Assembly (NCBI GenBank): GCA_019802505.1
Contig: JAFMOC010000031.1
Coordinates: forward strand, 3,416,501-3,480,500
From: Corydoras sp. C115
Taxonomy: Eukaryota; Chordata; Actinopteri; Siluriformes; Callichthyidae
Reading direction: 5' to 3'
DNA: 64,000 nt
A program made the position numbers and the translations under genes. Position 1 is the first letter of the stretch. Each line of letters opens with the position of its first letter. Of the stretch, positions 56,099 through 64,000 are shown piece by piece. The notes under the pieces are model-generated. The model was given only the letters and a program-made list of their open reading frames with translations, searched no databases and was not told where the DNA came from.

Positions 56099-56330
56099 AC
56101 ATTTATTTACATTTGGTCATTTATTGGACGCTTTAATCCAAAGCGACTTACAAGGTGAGCACAGGGTTAATCACAACATCCCTGGAACAACGAGGGTTAA
56201 GGGCCTTGCTCAAGGACCCACATTGGGGAGCAAGACCCACAAGGGACCCACATTGGTAACTTCAGTGGACCTGGGATTTGAACCCCCAACCTTCAGATTG
56301 ATATCCCAACACCTTAACCATGAGCTACCA
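56099..56330 (-). mobile_element. UnaL2-tailed SINE
   Basis: Minus-strand copy: ACATTTGGTCATTTATTGGACGC, CCAAAGCGACTTACAAGGTG, GGGATTTGAACCCCCAACC, ACCATGAGCTACC. It abuts the composite SINE directly. A sister copy with the same diagnostic changes (TTATTGGACGCTTTAATCC; a duplicated GGGACCCACATTGG) lies at about 56795-57020. Confidence 0.85.
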
Positions 56331-56789
56331 TGGTTCGAATCCCCATCTGGGTGGAGTTTCCATGTTCTCCCCGTGTCCGTGTGGGTTTCCTCCGGGTTCT
56401 CCGGTTTCCTCCCACAGTCCAAAAACATGGATCAAGTCATTTTCATTCATTCATTATCTCCCGCTTTAGCCTCTAGTAGGGTCGCGGTGGGGTTCCCCAT
56501 GCCCATCCAGGGGAGAACGTCTCGGGCGCTGGGCAGATACACCCAGGACAGGGCGCCAATCCATCGCTGGGCACACACTCACTCACACAGACACACTCTA
56601 TATGGGGCAATTTGGAGAATTCAATTGACTTGATCCATGTTTTTGGACTGTGGGAGGAAACCGGAGAACCCGGAGGAAACCCACGCAGACACGGGGAGAA
56701 CATGGAAACTCCACCCAGATGGGGATTCGAACCGGGAATCCCTAGCGCTGAGAGGCGAACGTGCTAACCACTAAGCCACCGTGCCGCCA
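56331..56789. mobile_element. Composite inverted SINE, copy A
   Basis: A plus-strand half SINE (from GGTTCGAATCCCC to ATGGATCAAGTCA, about 56333-56438) is fused to the tail of a full inverted SINE (about 56442-56789, ending GTGCCGCC). The junction reads CAAGTCATTTTCATTCATTC. The half element is complementary to the far end of the inverted one, so a transcript could fold into a long hairpin. Confidence 0.85.
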
Positions 56790-56794
56790 CATTT

Positions 56795-57020
56795 ATATAC
56801 ATCCATTCATTTATTGGACGCTTTAATCCAAAGTGACTTACAAGGTGAGCACAGGGTTAATCACAACATCCCTGGAGCAATGAGGGTTAAGGGCCTTGCT
56901 CAAGGACCCACATTGGGGAGCAAGACCCTCAAGGGACCCACATTGGTAACTTCAGTGGACCTGGGATTTGAACCCCCAACCTTCAGATTGATATCCCAAC
57001 ACCCTAACCACTGAGTACCT
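56795..57020 (-). mobile_element. UnaL2-tailed SINE, sister copy
   Basis: Minus-strand; shares unusual substitutions with the copy at 56099-56330. The two bracket composite SINE copy A. An A-run plus (AT)n follows at about 57077-57112. Confidence 0.85.
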
Positions 57021-57075
57021 CCACAGAGTACCCCCAAATAAGCCTTCACCTCAAAATCAAATACGATTTGAAATT

Positions 57076-57108
<33 letters not shown>

Positions 57109-57676
57109 TATAGTTATATTTCTATCATTGACGATAGGAAAATATATTTATGTATTTATTTCTATGCAGTTGATGAGGTGAAACATATATTACATTGTTA
57201 ATGGCTTTGAAATCAACAGATCCTCTCCTTTGAAGATATATATCAGCATACAGCCGTGTGTAGTGATGAGCAGAAGCATCAAACAGAAGAATGTGAGTTA
57301 TTAGAAAATAGTTTACGTTTACATTCCAATTTCGAAACCAATTGGACGCATCCTTATTAAATCCATCCCAGAGGCAGACAAAGAAAGATCTTCATACATT
57401 AGTGCATTTAGTGTATATAATTTTGATTGGGTCAAACTGAAAAAGTTGCATAAGTCAAAAACATGACCTGTATTAGGTATGAAGATTACTGTAATCACAT
57501 CTCCTGAGATGTGTAATTCTGAGATAATGTTTACAGTATGTAAGAACCATGACAAGCAGGCATTTTTTGTTATTAATTTACAGAGAATAAAATTGATCTG
57601 GCAGCTGGGGTGCTTATATACTTTGGTGTTGAGTTAAGGGGTACAAAATATAATTTGTTGATTAAAAATAAAATAA

Positions 57677-58099
57677 GGCGACACGGTGGCTTAGTGGTCA
57701 GCACTAGGGATTCCCGGTTCGAATCCCCATCTGGGTGGAGTTTTCATGTTCTCCCGGTGTCCGTGTGGGTTTCCTCCGGGTTCTCCGGTTTCCTCCCACA
57801 GTCCAAAAACATGTATCAAGTCATTTTCAGTCATTATCTCCCGCTTTATCCTCCATTAGGGTCGCGGTGGGGTTCCCCATGCCCATCCAGGGGAGAACGT
57901 CTCGGGCGCTGGGCAGATAGACCCAGGACAGGGCGCCAATCCATCGCTGGGCACACACTCACTCACTCACTCAAACACACTCTATATGGGGCAATTTGGA
58001 GAATTCATTTGACTTGATCCATGTTTTTGGACTGTGGGAGGAAACCGGAGAACCCAGAGGAAACCCACGCAGACACGGGGAGAACATGGAAACTCCACC
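57677..58099. mobile_element. Composite inverted SINE, copy B
   Basis: Same architecture as copy A: plus-strand half SINE including the tRNA-like head (ACACGGTGGCTTAGTGGTCA), the same GTGTCCGTGTGGG variant, and junction CAAGTCATTTTCAGTCATT, then an inverted SINE to about 58099 that stops at ACTCCACCC before its head. Confidence 0.85.
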
Positions 58100-58647
58100 C
58101 GTGAAAGGGTTATTCTACTTTGGAAAACATCTCTTTGTAGGACACAAGGTGTGAAGGTGGAGTGTTAGTGAAAGAGATATAGATGTGTTTGTATTTGCCT
58201 GCACTGCAGTGCAATTCTGTTAAATACTGAACACACCGTGACTTTAATAAAAACAGTATCACAGATATGTAAGGTAAATCGCTGTGTTGTATCTTAAATG
58301 ATGATCGATCGACTTTTGGTACAAAATGCTTTGTCGGTTTTTGCGTCGGTTTCCTCGTTCTCATGACTGACACGTGACGCGGGATGGTCACGTGCTTCAC
58401 CGGAAACCGATATACACGCCTTAAAACCTGCCATATTTTCTTGAGGTTTTTTGTAGATCACTAACTGTTTTAATAAATTCATCTATCATCCAAATTACAG
58501 CAGTTAATGCAACGTATTATACAGTGATAAAGTTATTATCACTATATACTTACCATGTGGAGAAAACACACGTTTACATGTCTTCAGTTCACCTGATTCC
58601 ACGTGGCTGGACTGGTTTTGAGGAGAACATTGTTTATATATAATATA

Positions 58648-58993
58648 TTCATTCATTCATCATCTTCCGCTTTGTCCTATATATATTAGGGTCCCATCCA
58701 GGGGAGAACGTTTCGGGCGCTGGGCAGATAGACCCAGGAGAGGGTGCCAATCTATCGCTGGGCACACACTCACTCACACAGACACGCACACATACACACT
58801 CTATATGGGGCAATTTGGAGAACTCAATTGACTTGATCCATGTTTTTGGACTGTGGGAGGAAACCGGAGAACCCGGAGGAAACCCACGCGGGCACGGGGA
58901 GAACATGGAAACTCCACCCAGATGGGGATTCGAACCGGGAATCCCTAGTGCTGAGAGGCGAACGTGCTAACCACTAAGCCACCGTGCCGCCCT
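58648..58993 (-). mobile_element. DANA/V-SINE-like SINE
   Basis: Minus-strand copy, (ATTC)n tail to GTGCCGCCC head, with TATATATA-type flanks. It lacks the GTCGCGGTGGGGTTCC segment. Confidence 0.88.
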
Positions 58994-59001
58994 ATATATA
59001 T

Positions 59002-59321
59002 TCATTCATTCATTCATTATCTCCCGCTTTATCCTCTATTAGGGTCGCGGTGGGGTTCCCCATGCCCATCCATGGGAGAACGTTTCGGGCGCTGGGTAGA
59101 TAAACCCAGGACAGGGTGCCAATCTATCGGTGGGCACACACTCACTCACACAGACACACTCTATATGGGGCAATTTGGAGAACTCAATTGACCGGAGAAC
59201 CCGGAGGAAACCCACGCGGGCACGGGGAGAACATGGAAACTCCACCCAGATGGGGATTCGAACCAGGAATCCCTAGTGCTGAGAGGCGAACGTGCTAACC
59301 ACTAAGCCACCGTGCCGCCCT
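59002..59321 (-). mobile_element. DANA/V-SINE-like SINE
   Basis: Second minus-strand copy immediately after the previous one, separated by a TATATATATT spacer and followed by (AT)n. It has lost the segment between AACTCAATTGA and CCGGAGAACCC. A plus-strand 3' fragment follows at about 59372-59465. Confidence 0.88.
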
Positions 59322-59465
59322 ATATATATATATATATAATATATATTTTATATAATACTGTATTATATATATTGCCCGAAACGTTCTCCCCTGGATGGGC
59401 ATGGGCATGGGCACCCCCACCCCCCGTGACCCTATTAGAGGATAAAGCAGAAGATAATGGATGGA

Positions 59466-60625
59466 TAGTTATTAGTACATATATAAAAAATACGGTAGAG
59501 TAAAAGCTGAAATAGTTTTAAGAAATATGGTCACTGTATAATGCCTAAATTTTTTTCACACTGAGTAACATGGTTCAGTTCAGTTCTGACTCACTTGTAG
59601 AGTCTTAATAATGATTATTTGCTGGTACTTTTATTTATATTTTATTTTGTTAACATATTATACAGAAGGCCCATGAACAATAAAGACAGTTATTAAACCA
59701 CATCAGCATGTATTTTTGGCTACTGGTCTTCTCTCACCACTCTCAGTGTTCCTGATCACAAAATCACCAAGAAAAGGTCAACAAACATGACTGAGCTCAT
59801 AATTGTGTTAATTATAATAATAATAATTATGTTAAACAAAATGTCAGTTTTAGTGGAAACAGAGAGAACGTGCAAACAGTGTTGCAAGTATAATGAATTC
59901 TCAATCGTGTAGCAAACGTCTTCAAATGAGCATCATTTTTATAGGACCTTTTCTATTTACACTACACTTAGCGTTAAGTGTACCTGAAACTGTGATACAC
60001 CATAACGGCCACACGGAGGCGCGTTTTTACTAAGTTTGTGTGAACGGTGACGCCAAGTCATTTAAGGTCATTGATTTAAATTGATCGTGTTTAGAGGAAA
60101 TTGCCCAAAATGAAAGATAACCAACCAGCTAAAAACACCTTGTTAAACAGCTAAAGCAAACAAAAGTCTGATAACATTAAAATGGTTGAATTTTGTTCAT
60201 TTTTGATGTCTTTTTTATATGAAATCCAAAGTTTGGTTAAATTAAGGGGTGCAGGGTTGTTCATGTGCTGCCTCACAGCAAGATGGTCGCAGGTTGTTAG
60301 TTTCTCCTACCGTGCGTCCTTTCTGTGTGGAGTGTGCACATTGTAGGCTTGTGGTTAAGGAAACAGCCTCATGACCTGATCGTCCCTGGGCCGAGTCCTG
60401 ATCCCGTTATGGCTGAAGTGTCCTTGGGCCAGGCACCTAACCCGAATCTCTGGGTGCTGTATACAAGGCTGCAATACATTTTGCACAGAAATATGGATTA
60501 CAGCCACATTTATAGTGTTTTTAAGCTGCATGAAGAATTTAGTTTAAAAGACTGGAGATTGTTCTTTCCGATATTAATAAAAGAAGACAGAATCTAAATA
60601 TTTGAACTTGCACATCTTTTCATTG
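59466..60625. other. Intergenic, decayed repeats only
   Basis: AT-rich; no gene seen. At about 60247-60345 CTGCCTCACAGCAAGATGGT and TCTGTGTGGAGTGTGCACA look like a very old DANA/HE1-type head. Sequence at 60347-60450 (CCTTGGGCCAGGCACCTAACC) resembles another old tRNA-SINE body. Confidence 0.5.
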
Positions 60626-62084
60626 TTTATTTGAACAAATTTCATTAAGCATAAAGACTGCATGTCATTCAATTGCATTTAAATACATTCTGAACTATAA
60701 AACTTTGTTTCGATCCATAAGATCACAACTGAAATTGTTTTAGATGTTACATGTACCTAAAATTCCCTGATATAATATAACCTTCATGTCTGGTTAGGCT
60801 ACATTATTTGCCTTTTTTTTCTTTCTTCCACATTGTAGACCATACTTAGGAAGTAGGACTGTGCATTGGCTGTCTTGGAAAAATGCACAGTAGTGGAATA
60901 TGTGAGATGTTCGACTGAAAGGCAGATGTATGTTCTGCTGCAGTTGGCGCCCCGCTGAGCAAACATTCTCTATGTTAATACAGGTGATTCCTTCAAAGGA
61001 GTGCAATAACAGCTCCCTTCTAACTGAACTAAATGAGTGAAATCAAGAGACATAAAAGAGACATGAGCACACAGGACTGATGTCATGGCCAAGTTTCAAA
61101 GTTCAAGTATTTGTGCACTTGAAGTTTCATTCAGGTTTCTTACACAAAGCTATTCAGTCAACATTTCTTAAAAGAAAGTCACATTCCACGAACCTAAATT
61201 TTACACCACTCAAAAACCAACCCCACCGACCCCATCCTAAACAGTTCTTGTTTCCACATATGAAAAGAAGGCACCACAGCTTATGAAATCAAACAGTAAA
61301 GTAAGGAAACAAAAAGCTGCAACATGTTAATGCATTTTGACCACTTTTCTCTCTGAGTCAAACAAACAGTTAACAATTCTCATCGTTGTCCATATTTTGT
61401 ATATGACCTCAGTAGAGTCAGCACAATTAAATCCATAGTTTACTGTGGTTTTACTTTCAATTGACAGCTTTCCAGTGGCTGAAGGGCAACGGTGAAGGTG
61501 ACTGTGTCCATTTTGTCCAAAGGATGCAAAGTTCAACAGCTTCCCTATTAAACTCCCTTTAGTTTCTTGTGCCTGGGCAGTGAGTTAGTGGGTAACGTAA
61601 CACATGGCTACAATTCAGAACAGGTTTAACTTCCACTGGCTCTCCAAAGACCTGCGGGCACTGTTCAAAATCCAATACTTTATAATACTTAAAATAGTGC
61701 ACTTGGTTTGGCCACGTTGTTATAAAAATCACCAGGCATTTCATTTTAATGGAGGACTCAATAAATAGAATAAATAAAAGCATTGGTAAATGGAGAAAAA
61801 GGAAAATGTAGAAGGGCAATGAAAGGGTTATGCAGAGGAGCAGAGCACACTTTTCACAGATTTCTGGCACCTTTTGTAAGCAATGTGAATTTCTCCTTGT
61901 TCAGGCTCTGCTTCCAGCATTCAGCTCCATTTTATAATCATAACTTCCTTTATCAGACGGAAAAAAACACATCCACAATGCCCTCCATCTCCATCATTGC
62001 TTCTACAGCCAAACACTGGCAATCAGGCGCTCAGTCTGCCCGTCTGTGCACGTCTTTGTGAGTGGCTCTTCAGTGGCATGTGCA
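60626..62084 (-). other. ppp2r2b: ppp2r2b 3' UTR
   Basis: No coding potential after the ppp2r2b stop. The candidate poly(A) signal TTTATT (AATAAA in the gene sense) at 60626-60631 would give a 3' UTR of about 1.46 kb; an earlier site may also be used. Confidence 0.5.
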
Positions 62085-63783
62085 CTATGCCACTTTATCC
62101 TGGAAGATGTAGAGGTTGTTAGTAGCGGCCACGGCGATGATGTTCTCTGAAGGGTGCCAAGTAGTGTGCAAGATTTTCTTGCTGAAGTCCAGACTATCCA
62201 CGCTGATCTCATCTTTACGCCGCTTGCCACCTACACACACCTTGCGTGGTTTCAGGACTGCACGAGGTTTGCTGTTCTCTCGCGAGGCTTCAAGGGTTAC
62301 GTCTCGCTTCGTATTGCGATCAAACATGCGGAAGAAGTTGTTATATGAACCAGTCATGATCATGCTGTAAAAATCACATGAAACAATTATTAACACAGCT
62401 AAATAACGTTCCCCAGGGTGAGTCAGTTTGTCAGCAACAATTTCAATTCCAAAAATCAAAATCCTTATATCTTACAAAAAATTGCAAATAAATGTAAATA
62501 AATTGTACTTAAATAGGTTTTTATACATAATATACCTACACACATATAAATATGATCTGAAATATTACAAATGAATATTACTGACCTGTCTGTCCCATTC
62601 CAAACACACTCAAATTTGTCAAAGATGCAGTCGTTCTCATAGAGTGAGCAGAGCTTGCTTCTTAGATAGTCATGTACCTGAAAGACAGTCATTAACAGGC
62701 AAATCAGGCCTTTATCTGACTAACAGTGGCAATTCATTGTAGTCTTCCTCAACTTTTTACATATTAGCTAGACACAAATTCCTTTTATACAAGTTCCCTT
62801 CCTCAATTTTTCAATTCTATATTTTCTCCGTCTTTTTCTCAAAAACTGAAAAGTCAGTCCTTTGTTTGCACAAGTCATTTGCCTGTACATTTTTGCTGGC
62901 GTTTCACCTCTTCACCCACCTCATCATTAATGGGGGTGTGTGGCGCTGAAATGATGCTGTTCCGGGGCGCCATCTCAACTATGTAGAGTCTGCAGTATCT
63001 GCCTATTTTAGTTCTGCTGCTCTAGTCAGTGATGCCGGAGTCACAAGCTGCACTGTGTCAATAAATCCCTTATTAATTAAATGCCGTGCTTTATTATTAG
63101 CTCTAACTGCCTTCCTTGTCTGTTTCTTTTGAGGTGTTCCCCGGCTTCCTGGAGATCTTCATCCATGGCTCTGCTGACGAATACTGTATGGAACCTGACA
63201 AGGCGGTCCTGCAGGACGCCCTCTAATGGACTCACATATAGTTTTCCAGTTGTTAGTTTTTCCATTTGTTTAATATCTGGACATGGCTGTCCTACACTGT
63301 TGTTGCTGCCTGGCCGCTCAAGGAGGATGAGCCCCCCACTGAGTCTTGGTCCTCACAAGGTTTCTTCCTTAAATAACAACATAAAAGGGAGTTTTTTCTT
63401 GCCACTGTCGCTTCGGCTTGCCCTTTTGGGGTTTAAAGGCTTTTCATTCTGTAAAGCTGCTTTGTGACAATGTACTGTTGTAAAAAGTGCTATATAAATA
63501 AATTACTTGAACTTACTTGAACATTTTTGTCTCATTTGCCTCATCTCTCTATCTGATCTATCAATTATCAACTGTTCTTAATTGCTTCACCGTTGGGTAA
63601 GTAAATCCTTTACCTGGTAGGTCTCCAAAGGTTTACTTTCCATGTTCAGGTCCCACACTTTCACTGTCAGATAATCACGTGTCATTAGGTAGCGGCCACT
63701 ATGGCTAAACTTGACATCTGAGATGGAAGAAATGATTTCTGAGAAGAAGGAACGGTTGCTTGGATCCTCCGGCTCTTCAAAGA
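62085..63783 (-). CDS. ppp2r2b: ppp2r2b, PP2A B55-beta regulatory subunit; last three coding exons
   Basis: WD40-propeller subunit that directs the PP2A A/C core to substrates; neuronal in vertebrates. Exons (5'-3'): 63614-63783, 62586-62677, 62085-62364, joining in frame to about 180 C-terminal residues of a protein usually near 443. Sequence reads FEEPEDPSNRSFFSEIISS ... DVKFSHSGRYLMTRDYLTVK ... VHDYLRSKLCSLYENDCIFD ... MTGSYNNFFRMFDRNTKRD. The choice of B55-beta over alpha, gamma and delta rests on RDVTLEASRENSKPRA, CVGGKRRKDEIS and the VWNG context. It ends LYIFQDKVA, with alanine where mammals have asparagine. The remaining exons lie to the right of the window. Confidence 0.93.
63010..63525 (+). 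repeat. Teleost retroelement 3' end in ppp2r2b intron
   Basis: GGCCGCTCAAGGAGGATGAG, TTTTCTTGCCACTGTCGCTT, TGTAAAGCTGCTTTGTGACA and GTGCTATATAAATAAATTAC followed by (CTTGAA)n are a familiar non-LTR-type 3' end common in fish genomes. The LINE family is not assigned. It lies between exons 62586-62677 and 63614-63783. Confidence 0.65.
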
Positions 63784-64000
63784 CTGCATGAATAAAATAC
63801 AGAACACCTTTTAAAACTGTTCTCAAAAACAAAAATTACAATGTTTTTGTTGCAGTTATTTAAATAGACATTTAAACTTGTTAAATTGTGCAAAAATACT
63901 AATAGTATATCAGGGGTAAATTTATCACAAACGAAGCTGTTGTAAATCATACTTTATTTCCTGTTTATCAATAATAAAGATTTGACTGAATCATTGTTAT

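Noticed and set aside
62003..62230. Minus-strand frame overlapping the last ppp2r2b exon
   Set aside because: Shadow frame of the conserved WD40 coding exon.

Overview
The window is teleost fish DNA. Genes are intron-rich and vertebrate-like, with canonical GT-AG introns. The background is AT-rich and full of microsatellites, tRNA-derived SINEs of the fish DANA/V-SINE type, SINEs with a UnaL2/L2-type 3' tail, and hAT and Tigger/pogo fossils. The (ATGA)n-tailed DANA-like SINE suggests an otophysan (carp, catfish or characin relative), but that is inference. No prokaryotic or viral system is visible.

Layout, left to right. (1) 742-3396 (+): the last four exons of psmd10 (gankyrin, a proteasome assembly chaperone); its first exon lies outside. 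(2) 6180-12156 (+): xiap, with a probable non-coding first exon at about 6250-6348 and six coding exons (9154-11913) for three BIR domains, a UBA and a RING. (3) 15202-16455 (+): gpr151, a GC-rich single-exon orphan GPCR. (4) 18933-33383 (-): tcerg1, complete in 21 coding exons (1051 residues predicted; three WW and six FF domains). (5) 37001-50437 (-): stag2, complete in 33 coding exons (1270 residues predicted), with 5' non-coding sequence reaching a GC-rich promoter near 55.8-56.0 kb. (6) 62085-63783 (-): the last three coding exons of ppp2r2b, a PP2A B55-beta regulatory subunit.

These are independent eukaryotic genes, not an operon. They interleave a human Xq-type set (PSMD10, XIAP, STAG2) with a human 5q32 set (GPR151, TCERG1, PPP2R2B). 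Exon boundaries were placed by eye from splice sites and conserved protein sequence. Reading frame is preserved across every junction I joined.

The most unusual content is repeat biology. One SINE family has about 20 copies or fragments, many with clear target-site duplications. Some are remodelled: a SINE-core minisatellite (1-440), a head-to-tail SINE-body array just upstream of gpr151 (13890-14955), and two copies of a composite in which a half SINE is fused to an inverted SINE with the same junction (56331-56789 and 57677-58099). Three copies of one hAT-like MITE, each with a perfect 8-bp target duplication, lie in three neighbouring stag2 introns. A 1.2-kb satellite fills much of tcerg1 intron 1. 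I found no convincing new protein system; one unrecognised candidate coding exon lies in the stag2 promoter region (55190-55460, minus).
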